Assembly (NCBI GenBank): GCA_002433055.1
Contig: DJHJ01000021.1
Coordinates: 1-25,235, forward strand
DNA length: 25,235 nt
Direction of reading: 5' to 3'
From: Acidobacteriia bacterium UBA6623
GTDB lineage: Bacteria; Acidobacteriota; Terriglobia; Bryobacterales; UBA6623
This document shows, piece after piece, positions 6,919 to 16,674 of this stretch. Within the stretch, counting starts at the first letter, position 1. Every line of letters starts with the position of its first letter. The translations under genes were made by a program, and so were the position numbers. Below the pieces are notes generated by a model. That model saw only the letters and a program-made list of their open reading frames with translations. It ran no database searches and had not been told where the DNA came from.

Positions 6919-7308
6919 CAGATCCCTCGGGTGTCACTACCTCAATGCCAAACAAATCTTTCGCTCATCTCTTAATTCAACCAACCAGAGCTGTTAGTCA
7001 AACGTAGGCCTATGCCCTCCATCACAAAGGTTCATGTGGTGGGTGAAGAGTGTTAAAGTCGAGCTGGGCAAATAGTGCACTACAGTCTTCAGGAACTTCT
7101 ACCTCTCGCGCATTTACATTCTACAACATGCTCTTGTGAATATATCTACTCGAAATGCTACAAGGTATCCAGGTGTCGTCATAACTGACAAACTAAACTT
7201 CTGCATTTTTTCGGACTTTCAGAACAAGGAAGTCAAATTTCAGGTTCGAAGCCGTACATTTACATTTACTCAACATGTGTCGTAACTGGACTAAGGGCAG
7301 GCTTGATA
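6919..7308. other. 390-bp non-coding gap between E2 and rpoD
   Basis: I find no gene here. A minus-strand run of about 30 sense codons around 7020-7110 has no start and closes at both ends. A TTGACT on the minus strand near 6996-7001 could be a -35 for rpoD, but the matching -10 (AATTAA, 18 bp on) is poor. The 3' end of the E2 gene shows no clear stem plus T-run. Confidence 0.5.
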
Positions 7309-8559
7309 TCACAGTACATCCTCAGTCCAACCTTCAATCACGTCTGTAAGCTGGTTTAAGAAGGAGTCTGCCACCGCACCATCTAACAATCTGTGGTCAA
7401 AGGTGAGTGTCACGTAACAAACAGATCTTATTGCTATATCATCGTCAATAACAACTGGCTTTTTGTGTACGACTCCAAGACCTAAGATTGCTGACTGTGG
7501 CTGGTTGATGGCTGGTGTCGCTAGGAGGCTACCATATGAGCCATAGTTGGAGATAGAGAACGTACCCTGATGGACGTCTTCGGGTTTGAGTTGTTTGTTT
7601 CGTGCACGGGATGCTAGATCTGCGACTTCTTTCTGTAGAATGTCCACCTTTTTCTCATCAACTCTTGAAATGACTGGGACAATCAGCCCAGGGTTGAGAG
7701 CTACTGCTATGCCAATGTTGAAGTTCTTGTGATGGACAATTTCCTCGCCGTCAAGAGATGCGTTTACTAAAGGGTAGGCTTTCAATGCTGACGCAGCAGC
7801 ACGCAAAAAGAAAGGCATGTATGTCAACTTAACACCGTGGCGTTTTTCGAATTCTTCTTTCGAGTGTGCACGTATTTTCGCGACAGTGGTGACATCAACT
7901 TGGTGGATCGTTGAAACATGTGGCGCAATTCGTTTGGTAGCCACCATGTGTTCGGCGATTCGTTTTCTCATTGCCGAGAGAGGTTCTACTTCATGGTCAC
8001 CAAAACGAGCTTCGGGAGTGGGTAAAAAGGCTGCCAAGGGTTGTTGAGGCTTTACCGAATCCAATGGAGTCGACGTGGCGCTCTGGTTGTGATGTTCCAG
8101 ATATTGTTCTATGTCTTTTTTTGAGATGCGTCCATCTTTCCCGGTGCCCACAACCAGCTTCAAGTCGATGCTGTGTTTCTTTGCGAGACGACGAACCAGT
8201 GGCGACAAACGAAGGAAAGACGGAGCTGGTTCTTTGTCCCTCACTGAAGCGACTACTGTTTTTTCAACAGAGGTGCTGGGCTCATGATGACTTGTAGCTA
8301 TAGGTGGTGGCGGCTCAGTTTTCTCGGTATTTTTAATCCGAGCGAGAACTGTATTTACACTAACTGTTTGTCCCTCGTTGACAAGGATTTCCGTTAATAC
8401 GCCAGAACTGGGAGCTGGAACCTCGGAATCCACTTTGTCAGTCGAGATTTCGAGTAACGGTTCGTCACGTTCTATACTCTCACCAGTGCGCTTAAGCCAC
8501 TTGGTGACCGTCCCTTCTACAATGCTCTCTCCCATTTGGGGCATCAAGACATCTGTCAT
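7309..8559 (-). CDS. 2-oxo acid dehydrogenase E2 (dihydrolipoamide acyltransferase)
   Basis: Core acyltransferase of a 2-oxo acid dehydrogenase complex, 416 residues. An N-terminal lipoyl domain (1-77) carries the lipoylated Lys42 in EISTDKVDSEVPAP. A Pro/Ala-rich linker follows, then a peripheral-subunit binding domain at about 116-156 (LSPLVRRLAKKHSIDL, VGTGKDGRISKKDI). The C-terminal catalytic domain (190-416) ends with the active-site motif FDHRLLDGA, His389 and Asp393. The opening MPQMGESIVEGTVTKWLK resembles SucB/BkdB-type E2 proteins. No E1 or E3 gene lies alongside, so the acyl specificity (succinyl, branched-chain or pyruvate) is undecided. The ATG follows AAGAGG at good spacing. A 135-bp gap separates it from the dehydrogenase upstream. 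Confidence 0.93.
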   Translation of the reverse strand: MTDVLMPQMGESIVEGTVTKWLKRTGESIERDEPLLEISTDKVDSEVPAPSSGVLTEILVNEGQTVSVNTVLARIKNTEKTEPPPPIATSHHEPSTSVEKTVVASVRDKEPAPSFLRLSPLVRRLAKKHSIDLKLVVGTGKDGRISKKDIEQYLEHHNQSATSTPLDSVKPQQPLAAFLPTPEARFGDHEVEPLSAMRKRIAEHMVATKRIAPHVSTIHQVDVTTVAKIRAHSKEEFEKRHGVKLTYMPFFLRAAASALKAYPLVNASLDGEEIVHHKNFNIGIAVALNPGLIVPVISRVDEKKVDILQKEVADLASRARNKQLKPEDVHQGTFSISNYGSYGSLLATPAINQPQSAILGLGVVHKKPVVIDDDIAIRSVCYVTLTFDHRLLDGAVADSFLNQLTDVIEGWTEDVL

Positions 8560-8694
8560 AGAACCTCTTACCCTACCGCACTAATACAAACCTATCCAAG
8601 CTCTATACTAATTCGCAATTGTAGGGAGTGAAATATGCAAATGTCTACGTTTTCGAGTTAGCTGTACCTAATAGTTCTACTTCTGTTGGACGTT

Positions 8695-9726
8695 TTAGGG
8701 GTTCAGGATAACCTTGGTAAGCCCCGACTCCTTAGCGTATAACCGATCAAACATTTCTACTCCCTGTGCAAGGGGTACCGATGCACTGATTATTGGAGAG
8801 GTTTGGATTGCTCCACGACTCATTAGTTCTAAACATGCTGGGTAGTCGTTTGCAGAGGCGCAGGAACCGTAAAGAGTAATTTCTCGTGTTACTACCGATT
8901 GCAGTGGAAAATTGATGTCTGGCGTGACATTGCCGATTAATGTGACGGAACCACCTTTGCGGACCGAATCAATTGACATACGCACAGTGTCGCTCACGCC
9001 AACCGCCTCTATGACTATGTCAGCTCCAACTCCTCCGGTCATTTCTTGAATCATTGCAGGCACGTTGTTGTTGTGTGAGTTCAGTACATCATCTGCACCG
9101 AGTTTGCGTGCAACTGCCAATCGATCGTTTTCCAAGTCGACGCTGATAATTCGACCACAGCCACCAGTTCGCAATGCCTGTATGGTGACGAGCCCGATCA
9201 TGCCAGCCCCGATGACGACTGCAGTATCCGCCAACTGAATGGGTGTGCGATTGACTGCGTGGACAGCAATTGAAACCGGTTCCACCAAGGCTGCTTCGTC
9301 GAATGACAAGCTATTGGGGATAGGAAACACAACATGTTCCGGGATATTTACTAATTCGGCGAAAGCTCCGTTACAACGGTAGTCATCACAGGAAACACCC
9401 AGCACGCGCCGATTGTTGCACAGGTTGGGTTCTCCACGCTGGCAGAAAACACAGTGGGAACAAGAAATCATTGAATCGAATGTCACACGATCACCTGGAC
9501 GAAAATGGCTGACTTCTGAGCCGATGTTTTCGACCACTCCTGATGCTTCGTGTCCCATTATCAACGGGGGAATACGTCGCCCAGAACTGCCATCAAAGCC
9601 GTGGATGTCACTGCCACAGATGCCGCACGATTTGACTCGTATGAGCACTTCGGTGGATGCTGTCTCGGGCACCAGTACGTCCTGTAAAGCAAGCTTTTTG
9701 TATTTTTCGAGGACTAGTGCCTTCAT
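8695..9726 (-). CDS. Zinc-dependent medium-chain dehydrogenase (sorbitol/threonine DH-like)
   Basis: NAD(P)-dependent alcohol or polyol dehydrogenase of the MDR superfamily, 343 residues. Catalytic zinc ligands are Cys37 (CGICGSDIHG), His59-Glu60 (MGHEASG) and probably Glu149 (ALVEP). The structural zinc lobe has four Cys at 89, 92, 95 and 103. The Rossmann motif GAGMIG is at about 172-177, followed by an acidic residue (SVDLEND) that favours NAD. The Glu-containing VEP block and the overall pattern resemble L-threonine, sorbitol and galactitol-1-phosphate dehydrogenases. Substrate unknown. The gene stands 117 bp downstream of the DUF1501 gene, and an 18-bp palindrome lies in that gap. Confidence 0.92.
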   Translation of the reverse strand: MKALVLEKYKKLALQDVLVPETASTEVLIRVKSCGICGSDIHGFDGSSGRRIPPLIMGHEASGVVENIGSEVSHFRPGDRVTFDSMISCSHCVFCQRGEPNLCNNRRVLGVSCDDYRCNGAFAELVNIPEHVVFPIPNSLSFDEAALVEPVSIAVHAVNRTPIQLADTAVVIGAGMIGLVTIQALRTGGCGRIISVDLENDRLAVARKLGADDVLNSHNNNVPAMIQEMTGGVGADIVIEAVGVSDTVRMSIDSVRKGGSVTLIGNVTPDINFPLQSVVTREITLYGSCASANDYPACLELMSRGAIQTSPIISASVPLAQGVEMFDRLYAKESGLTKVILNP

Positions 9727-9815
9727 GACTGTTCTGTCTTTCCTATAGAGAAGCTCACTTTTGATGGGCTTAAAGTTTGATCTAATTTGGCACCTTTGCG
9801 GACGGCGATACTTAG

Positions 9816-9833
9816 CCTAGAGTGCACTCTAGG
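9816..9833. promoter_or_regulatory. 18-bp perfect palindrome, candidate operator
   Basis: CCTAGAGTGCACTCTAGG is its own reverse complement across all 18 bases. It lies 10 bp past the DUF1501 stop and about 90 bp upstream of the dehydrogenase start, both on the minus strand. There is no T-run after it in the direction of transcription, so it looks more like a site for a dimeric regulator of the dehydrogenase than a terminator. No regulator gene is adjacent. Confidence 0.45.
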
Positions 9834-9843
9834 GTGTTCCATG

Positions 9844-11295
9844 CTAGATGATTAAGTCGTGCATCACGTTGCCATGGACGTCAGTGAGACGATAATCACG
9901 ACCTTGAAACTTGAAAGTAAGTTTGGTGTGATCCATTCCCATAAGATGTAACAACGTGGCTTGCATGTCGTGTACGGTGACTTTGTTTTCTACGGGATTG
10001 TAGCCTAGCTCATCCGTTGCTCCGAAATGGTGCCCCCCTTTAAATCCACCACCGGCAAACCACATTGTAAAAGTTTTATGATGGTCGCGCCCAACGAGCG
10101 TATCGCGCTGGCTACCACCATCACTTTTCTGAAGCATCGGTGTACGTCCAAACTCACCTCCCCAGATAATGATGGTGTCATCAAATAGACCCCGTTGCTT
10201 GAGATCTTTGATTAACGCAGCAGTGGCTTGGTCAACTTCCTTAGCGCGTGCTGGTAATTGGTGATTCAGGTTTGTGCGGACACCTCCATGATGATCCCAC
10301 TCGCCGTGGGTTAACTGTACGTAACGCACACCACGTTCAATCAGGCGTCGTGCAAGCAGACAGTTATTGGCAAAAGATTTTTTACCAGGTTCAGTGCCGT
10401 AGAGTTTATGAATATGTTCTGGTTCAGCCGAAATATCCATCAAGCCAGGAACGCTGGTTTGCATACGGTAGGCCATTTCATAGGATGCTATACGGGTGTC
10501 GATCTCAGGGTCACCCTGTCCGTCTCGTTTCATCAAATTCAATTCGCGCATTGCATCGAGAGAGTCACGTCGCACCGAGGCATCAATACCGTCTGGGTTC
10601 GATAGGTAAAGTACGGGATCTCCCCCGGACCGGAAAGGGACACCCTGATAAACGGTTGGAAGAAAGCCAGTTCCTATACAAGCTGCACCACAGCGGTCTG
10701 GTCGACCTGATGTCATTGCCACAAAACCTGGCAAATCACTACTTTCACTGCCCAGTCCATATGTAAACCAAGCACCCATCGATGGTCGTCCTGGTCGCTG
10801 GTTCCCTGTAAACATCATCAGTTGAGCCGGTGAATGGTTGAATTGTTCCGTTGTCAGTGAATGCACGAATGTCAAATCGTCAACCATGCTTGCCGTGTGC
10901 GGCAGAAGTTCAGAGATGAAAGTGCCTGATTGGCCATATTGTTTGAACTTAAAAACGGGACCAAGTAGTTGTGGAATGCCTTTGAGGAAAGCAAAACGTT
11001 GCCCCTCGATTAAACTTTCAGGGACGGGTTTTCCGTGATGTTTTTCTAATTCCGGTTTATAGTCAAACAGATCCAGTTGCGACGGTGCGCCTGCCATCAA
11101 CAGGAAAATTATGCGCTTTGCTTTAGGTTCAAAATGTGGATGACGAGGAGCCAGTGGGTCTCTTTTTTGTAGAGAAGAAAGGCTGTCTGAAGCCAGTAGT
11201 GAAGCTAGTCCCATCGTGCCGACACTAACGCCGGTTCTTTTGAAGAAATGGCGTCTTGTAATTGCTAAACGGTCGATAATGTTTGACGGGTGCAT
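9844..11295 (-). CDS. DUF1501 protein with Tat signal (sulfatase-like fold)
   Basis: Exported protein of 483 residues, the DUF1501 family, distantly related to the alkaline phosphatase/sulfatase fold. An N-terminal Tat signal TRRHFFKRTG is followed by a hydrophobic stretch (about 18-40). Typical family blocks are IIFLLMAGAPSQLDLFDYKP, LTFVHSLTTEQFNHSPAQLM, VQLTHGEWDHHGGVRTNL and IIIWGGEFGRTPMLQ. It begins 7 nt after the stop of the PSD1-type cytochrome gene, so the two are almost surely cotranscribed. In Planctomycetes and relatives this pair recurs in many paralogous copies; the biochemical role is not established. The His-rich and Glu-Phe-Gly-Arg blocks suggest metal binding (inference). 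Confidence 0.93.
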   Translation of the reverse strand: MHPSNIIDRLAITRRHFFKRTGVSVGTMGLASLLASDSLSSLQKRDPLAPRHPHFEPKAKRIIFLLMAGAPSQLDLFDYKPELEKHHGKPVPESLIEGQRFAFLKGIPQLLGPVFKFKQYGQSGTFISELLPHTASMVDDLTFVHSLTTEQFNHSPAQLMMFTGNQRPGRPSMGAWFTYGLGSESSDLPGFVAMTSGRPDRCGAACIGTGFLPTVYQGVPFRSGGDPVLYLSNPDGIDASVRRDSLDAMRELNLMKRDGQGDPEIDTRIASYEMAYRMQTSVPGLMDISAEPEHIHKLYGTEPGKKSFANNCLLARRLIERGVRYVQLTHGEWDHHGGVRTNLNHQLPARAKEVDQATAALIKDLKQRGLFDDTIIIWGGEFGRTPMLQKSDGGSQRDTLVGRDHHKTFTMWFAGGGFKGGHHFGATDELGYNPVENKVTVHDMQATLLHLMGMDHTKLTFKFQGRDYRLTDVHGNVMHDLII

Positions 11296-11302
11296 AGTTT
11301 TT

Positions 11303-14300
11303 TCACTCTCGTGTCATCGTTTCATCCAGGTTCAGTATTACGTTTGCCACTACGATCCATGGGGCTAGCGATGTAGCTGGCGTATCGTTCAAAGATTCGT
11401 TAAGTGCTTGATCTACCAGCCTCTCTGCGGCGTTTTCTTGACTTCGATAATGCTGTGACCATTTTATGTAGTACTTCAGCATCGAGCTAGCTTCACGAGG
11501 GCTCGGTCTTCTTGCCAACGCTCTACGAAAAGCATAGTCAATTCGTCCAATAGGTGTTGTGTGTTGCAAAGTGATTAAACGGGCAAATGCGCCAGCAGCT
11601 TCTAAAAACACTGGATCGTTTAGTGTGTTCAAAGCTTGCAACGGTGTATTTGACCGTGGTCGATCTACAGTGCAAACCGTCCGATCAGGGGCATCAAAAG
11701 TAGTCATCATGGGATAAACGGTAGTTCGTTTAAAAAATGTGTAAAGTGCACGACGGTAACGATCCTCTCCTTTGCTGGTATTCCATAAGCGAAAACCGCC
11801 CTCGATGAAACGATCATTAAGTACGGATTCTGGCTGTGGTGGAAATACACTTGGGCCGCCCATTTTAGTGCTCAGTAAACCACTAATTTGAAGCGCTAAG
11901 TCTCGGATGGCTTCGCTCCGGACACGGAAGCGTGCCCCTCGCGACAACCACTCATTCGTGGGGTCTCTCTCGAGTTTTTGCGGGCTGACTACTGACGATT
12001 GCCTGTAGGTTGCTGATGAAACTATTGTTTTTAGAAGCTTTTTTTGATTCCAGCCTGTGCGAACGAACTCTGTAGCCAGCCAATCCAACAATTTAGGATG
12101 ACTTGGAGGATCACTTTGACTTCCAAAATCTTCCAGACTTTTGACTATTCCTTGACCGAAGAGGCTTGCCCACACTTGATTTACACGCACCCGAGATGTC
12201 AGCGGGTTACCTTTACTTACTAGCCATTGTGCCAAGCCTAAGCGGTCTTCAATTTTCAAGGCTTTATCAAAGACTCTCGGCACGCCCGGACGGACACGGT
12301 CAGTTAGGTCGAGAAAGCTACCACGGTTCTGAACGAAAGTTTCTCGAGGGTTCTCTCGTTCTTTCATTACGAGTGTTTTTGTCGTATTAGTCGCACGAAA
12401 TTTTTCTAGTGATTGAGATGCTTGTGCGCGCTTCTCGCGCGTGGTATCAAGATATGGAGCGATAGAGCGGTAGTGTTTCGCTAGTCGCTCGTGTTCGTTC
12501 AGGTTACGTGTAGAGGCTTTTTTTGTGACAACGTTACGAATCGACACGGGGGTTCGCAGTAGTTCATCTATTACAGGCTTGGAGAGATTTGTCGAGGTAA
12601 TATGCAAACGTGCAGGCATTCGCCGTGCCGGTGTACTAGGAGACCATTGACGATCGAATAAAACTCTAACCCTAAATTTGTTGCCAATAATGGCTTGGGT
12701 CATTTGAAAAATCGCTATACCTCCTTCCTTTTGACTTAGTTCCCAGGGGCGATTGTTCTGGCCATTGATTAAATTTGTGAGCGCCAGCACATCGTCCGTA
12801 CCAACATCTGCTGTGGCTGCAGCAGCTTTTATTCGTGTCTTCCATTCTGGTTCGGTGTAGGCACGGAAGTAGAAACTGTAGTTCCCTGTATCGTTGGCTA
12901 GTTTAAGAACAATATGGTTTTCACCCTTGTTGAGATTGAGCGTAATGATCTCTTGGTCGGAGCGCACTTCTCTTGTTAGGTCTTTGGAAAAAATCTTTTT
13001 TTTGTTGAACCAGAGCTCGATCGATTTATCGCTTCCCAGTGAGACCCATAACTGCATTGGATCTTTTGTCGTCACGGTACGGTGAACATACATTGCTGCA
13101 TGTTCGCCTTGTAGTAGGTGTGACAGGCCATCTGACCAATCAGCTCGTTTTCTCCAGAAAAGATTGCCATTTTCGTAAAGTTTGGATAGGTCGTAGTCAG
13201 TCTCCGGGCCATGCTGCTTTTTGAAGGCTGTTTGACGTGAAAGCTCACGAAATGGCCCAATCATGTGCCAATCATCGAATTTCAGATTGGCACTGGCGGC
13301 TTTGATACGGTCTTGCAACTTGGACTCGGAGTAGTTCAAGATTTCGATTCCTCGAATTGCCATGGGGATTGGAGTCTTTTGTTGTTCGGATTCGGTGATA
13401 TTTTTAGAGGGTGGGCTGGGGTTAAGGCCTTTTGCTGAAGCAGACTCGATACGAAAAGCGGTCGTGTTTGCATGGGTCGTTTCGATGTCAATATCAAGCA
13501 CCTTGCCGAGGGTGTTTTTGTCTTCAATAATGATCGCGCCGTCATCATCGACGACCAATTGAGTGTCATCACTAGACTGAGCATTTAAGATCTGTACAGG
13601 TAGCCATTTTTTGTTGCTTTCTCCATTCAGGAGCACAAATTGGTTTTCCCATTTCTTTTGTGTTAGTTGAAGTTGTGGGGTCGACGTATCAAGGATTTTA
13701 TCTAGTCGTGCTAGGCTGGCTTCACGGAGTTTGAGTTCTTTCTTGCTGCCATGAAAAACATCCATTTCATTGTTTAGCTCAATAGCACTATCAGTTGTGT
13801 TATTGAATACTGCATACAAACGGTAATAATCTTCTTGTGTGAAAGGGTCATATTTGTGATCGTGACACTGCGCACAGCCAACTGTGGATGCGAGCCAAAC
13901 GGTTCCAGTTGTATCAACTCGATCTTTCACTGCAGCGTCGTAGAATTCATCATTTTTTGAGCCTGCTTCGTTGTTGATCAGTGTGTTGCGGTGAAACCCC
14001 GTAGCGATCTTCTGGCGTTCGGTTGCTTCAGGTAATAGGTCTCCAGCCAGCTGTGCAATTGTGAATTCATCAAATCTCATATTGCGATTGAAAGCGTTGA
14101 CAACCCAATCTCGGTAGAGCCACATAGTGCGAGGCTCGTCACTTTCGTAACCGTTGGTATCAGCGTAGCGTGCTAAATCGAGCCACGATGAGGCCCAATG
14201 TTCACCATATCTTTGAGATGCGAGGAGTCGCTCTACGAGTTTCATGTAGGCCTCTGGACTGTTGTCCTCAAGGAAGTGTGCAACTTGATTTTCGGTTGGT

Positions 14301-14884
14301 GGCAATCCAGTAAGATCCAGACTCAGGCGTCGAATAAGAGTTTCTCGGGAAGCTTCTGGGTTTGGGTTCAGATCTTTTTCCCTTAGTTTGGTCGCCACGA
14401 AGTTGTCAAGAGGGTTACGGCCCCAGTCGTCATCCACCGATGAAGATGCAGATTGATTTGGTGTCACATAGGCCCAGTGACGTTTCACTTTCCCCTCGAG
14501 TTCGCCAACATTAGCAGGCCAAACCGCGCCCTGCTCTACCCAGAGTTTTATCAGCGTGATTTCTTTTAGTGAGAGTTTTGCACCACCCATTGGCATCGGG
14601 TTAACACCCTCAACATGAGAGATGCGTTGTACTAACGAGCTCGTTTCAGAATGCCCGGGCAAAATGGAGGGGCCGGAGATGCCACCTTTAAGAGCACTTG
14701 ACCGGTTATCCAGTCGAAATTCGCCCATTTGTTGATCTTTTCCATGGCAATCAAAGCAGTTTTTTTTGAGTATCGGGTAAATTTCGTTTCCAAAGTGAAC
14801 CTGTTCCTGTGACTGTGATGGTATTACCAAGAGAGTTGTGTTCAGCACAACTACCTTGACCAAGTCAGATATTCTCAAGTGCAT
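11303..14884 (-). CDS. PSD1-type cytochrome c protein (DUF1549/DUF1553)
   Basis: Large exported protein of about 1193 residues. After a signal peptide comes a PSCyt1 cytochrome domain (about 30-125) with the heme motif NCFDCHG. The PSCyt2/DUF1549 domain (about 153-360) contains RETLIRRLSLDLTGLPPT and a second CxxCH (VGCAQCHDHKYDPF). A middle part of about 500 residues includes a beta-rich segment that opens WHMIGPF and contains MQLWVSLGSDKSIELWFN, like carbohydrate-binding or PA14-type sandwiches. DUF1553 follows (about 885-1150), with LAQWLVSKGNPLTSRVRVNQ. A GTG at 14887 is possible, but ATG at 14884 sits 6 nt after AGGA and is preferred. It pairs with the DUF1501 gene. Probably periplasmic or cell-surface; substrate unknown. 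Confidence 0.93.
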   Translation of the reverse strand: MHLRISDLVKVVVLNTTLLVIPSQSQEQVHFGNEIYPILKKNCFDCHGKDQQMGEFRLDNRSSALKGGISGPSILPGHSETSSLVQRISHVEGVNPMPMGGAKLSLKEITLIKLWVEQGAVWPANVGELEGKVKRHWAYVTPNQSASSSVDDDWGRNPLDNFVATKLREKDLNPNPEASRETLIRRLSLDLTGLPPTENQVAHFLEDNSPEAYMKLVERLLASQRYGEHWASSWLDLARYADTNGYESDEPRTMWLYRDWVVNAFNRNMRFDEFTIAQLAGDLLPEATERQKIATGFHRNTLINNEAGSKNDEFYDAAVKDRVDTTGTVWLASTVGCAQCHDHKYDPFTQEDYYRLYAVFNNTTDSAIELNNEMDVFHGSKKELKLREASLARLDKILDTSTPQLQLTQKKWENQFVLLNGESNKKWLPVQILNAQSSDDTQLVVDDDGAIIIEDKNTLGKVLDIDIETTHANTTAFRIESASAKGLNPSPPSKNITESEQQKTPIPMAIRGIEILNYSESKLQDRIKAASANLKFDDWHMIGPFRELSRQTAFKKQHGPETDYDLSKLYENGNLFWRKRADWSDGLSHLLQGEHAAMYVHRTVTTKDPMQLWVSLGSDKSIELWFNKKKIFSKDLTREVRSDQEIITLNLNKGENHIVLKLANDTGNYSFYFRAYTEPEWKTRIKAAAATADVGTDDVLALTNLINGQNNRPWELSQKEGGIAIFQMTQAIIGNKFRVRVLFDRQWSPSTPARRMPARLHITSTNLSKPVIDELLRTPVSIRNVVTKKASTRNLNEHERLAKHYRSIAPYLDTTREKRAQASQSLEKFRATNTTKTLVMKERENPRETFVQNRGSFLDLTDRVRPGVPRVFDKALKIEDRLGLAQWLVSKGNPLTSRVRVNQVWASLFGQGIVKSLEDFGSQSDPPSHPKLLDWLATEFVRTGWNQKKLLKTIVSSATYRQSSVVSPQKLERDPTNEWLSRGARFRVRSEAIRDLALQISGLLSTKMGGPSVFPPQPESVLNDRFIEGGFRLWNTSKGEDRYRRALYTFFKRTTVYPMMTTFDAPDRTVCTVDRPRSNTPLQALNTLNDPVFLEAAGAFARLITLQHTTPIGRIDYAFRRALARRPSPREASSMLKYYIKWSQHYRSQENAAERLVDQALNESLNDTPATSLAPWIVVANVILNLDETMTRE

Positions 14885-15018
14885 CACAAATCCTTTGTGC
14901 TGAGGTGGTTACTTGTGCTCCAGTAAGTATGACTTTGACAAGCCACAGCATACCCATTGTGCTACAGGATCACACGCCATGCAAAGTTTAACAATGGATC
15001 GTCAGTGCGAGAAACTGT

Positions 15019-16602
15019 TTAACGTTTCGCCACGACTCGTTCACCGTCTTCAAGGAGACTTCGGGCAGCCGGTAGTATGCCAAGGGCCTTTTGAACGTCA
15101 GGGTCCAGTCTGTAGTAGACTTTGTTCCCTTCATCGAGATCGTAAGCAGAAACGTAAATTTCACGTTTTACGAAACGCTTGATAAAGCTCTCGTTCTCGA
15201 TCAGATCAGTGGTTGCAAAGACAATCTTTTCCTTTTCCAAAAACTTTTGAAATATTGCGATAGTGTTTTCGTCGGGTTCCCATCCAGGGGCAAGGTTGGG
15301 ACGTGCTAGTGTGTACTCCTGGGCGAAGTTTGTGAAAGCGTAGTTCCTTCTTAACTTAGTCTGAAAATCGTTGAACTTTTGATCCTCCAGTTTGAAATCA
15401 GGAGTAATGCCACCACCTCCGTATACTGTGCGACCTTTGTCAGTCAGTCGAACCTGGTCTGTAGCAGGTTCGTACTGTTGACTGCAAGGACTAGCGTAGT
15501 AGCTGTATAAGGAAAGATTGTCGTAGCGACGCTGTATTAGTCGACCACTGGGAGTGTAATAGCGTGCTGTGGTTAGCGCTAAGCCAGAGGATTGTGACAT
15601 TGGATAAACAGTTTGCACGAGCCCTTTGCCAAAAGTATTGGTGCCAATGATGAGGGCACGGTCATGATCCTGCAGAGCACCCGCAACTATTTCAGAAGCT
15701 GAGGCTGAATCACAGTTGACCATTACAACCATCGGATACAATACATTGCCGTTGCCGGTTTGTGCCTTGTAGACTCGTTCAGTTGATGATCTACCATGAT
15801 GGGAAACAACGGTTTGGCCTCTTTCAATAAATTTCCCGGAGACGTATACGCCTTGACTTAGTAGCCCTCCACGGTTACCACGCAAATCGAGGATAAGGCC
15901 CTCGAGTTTACCCTCACCCAATTTTTCAAGTGCCGAATCGAGTTCTTGCCCTGTTTTTTCGTTAAACGTGTCAATACGAATGAAACCAACTCTAGGTTTG
16001 AGAAAAAAGGACACGGGCACACTACGTCGTGGAATTCTAGCGCGCGTGACTTCTACTTCAATGAGGTCTTCAATGCCCCGTCGTTCGATACCTATACGGA
16101 CTGTTGTGCCCGCTGGTCCACGCAATCGTTTCGCGACCTCTGTGGTGTTCAGCCCTTCGGTTGTTTCTCCGTTAACTTCAGCAATAATGTCTCCTGGTCG
16201 CAACCCGACTCTGTAGGCAGGTGTTTTTGGAAAGGGGAACATAACAACAGTCCGTCCATTGCGATGCTGAATCTGCATTCCGACGCCTGCATACTGTCCC
16301 TTCTGATCATCGCGGAGTTGCTTGAATGCCTCGGGACTAAAGAATTGAGAGTGTGGGTCGAGGCGCTGCAACATCACTGGAATCGCGCCATTAAAGACAG
16401 CTTTTTCTGGATCAAACTCTCCAGCATATTGATCTTCAATTAAAGATAAAATTTTTGAGAAACGGCGTAGGTTATTTCGGATTTCGTCTTGTTCCGATGC
16501 AGCCGCTAAGCCGGTTCGTGGCCCCCAAATTCCACCGACTAGACTGCACGTCACTATTGTGATAGAAGCAATCCACCACCAACGATTTTCACTAGATGCC
16601 AA
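15019..16602 (-). CDS. C-terminal processing protease (S41 family, CtpA-like)
   Basis: Exported or membrane-anchored serine protease of 527 residues. A hydrophobic N-terminal segment (8-35) serves as anchor or signal. An S41 N-terminal helical region precedes a PDZ domain at about 103-185 (GVGMQIQHRNGRTVV, AYRVGLRPGDIIAEVNGE). The protease core follows with GLILDLRGNRGG, the serine block DSASASEIVAGALQD at 298-312 and the catalytic Lys of FGKGLVQTVYP (about 326). The family cleaves tails of periplasmic substrates. About 130 residues beyond the core are poorly conserved. The start is a TTG, supported by a strong AAGGAGG 8 nt upstream. It lies between the PSD1 gene and a dehydrogenase, apparently as its own unit. 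Confidence 0.95.
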   Translation of the reverse strand: MASSENRWWWIASITIVTCSLVGGIWGPRTGLAAASEQDEIRNNLRRFSKILSLIEDQYAGEFDPEKAVFNGAIPVMLQRLDPHSQFFSPEAFKQLRDDQKGQYAGVGMQIQHRNGRTVVMFPFPKTPAYRVGLRPGDIIAEVNGETTEGLNTTEVAKRLRGPAGTTVRIGIERRGIEDLIEVEVTRARIPRRSVPVSFFLKPRVGFIRIDTFNEKTGQELDSALEKLGEGKLEGLILDLRGNRGGLLSQGVYVSGKFIERGQTVVSHHGRSSTERVYKAQTGNGNVLYPMVVMVNCDSASASEIVAGALQDHDRALIIGTNTFGKGLVQTVYPMSQSSGLALTTARYYTPSGRLIQRRYDNLSLYSYYASPCSQQYEPATDQVRLTDKGRTVYGGGGITPDFKLEDQKFNDFQTKLRRNYAFTNFAQEYTLARPNLAPGWEPDENTIAIFQKFLEKEKIVFATTDLIENESFIKRFVKREIYVSAYDLDEGNKVYYRLDPDVQKALGILPAARSLLEDGERVVAKR

Positions 16603-16610
16603 CGCTCGAT

Positions 16611-16617
16611 CCTCCTT
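16611..16617 (-). promoter_or_regulatory. Strong ribosome binding site for the protease TTG start
   Basis: AAGGAGG on the minus strand, 8 nt before the TTG at 16602. It is the main argument for a non-ATG start here. Confidence 0.75.
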
Positions 16618-16674
16618 AGATGAGCACGTCTGCGGCTAATGGGCGGCAGACGATAGAAAACCCCCAGCCGCCCC

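Noticed and set aside
7020..7110. Short minus-strand coding-like run in the E2-rpoD gap
   Set aside because: About 30 codons bounded by stops with no start codon, ribosome binding site or family match.
10248..10766. Plus-strand open frame of 172 codons
   Set aside because: Antisense to the DUF1501 gene, whose motifs are unambiguous; no features of its own.
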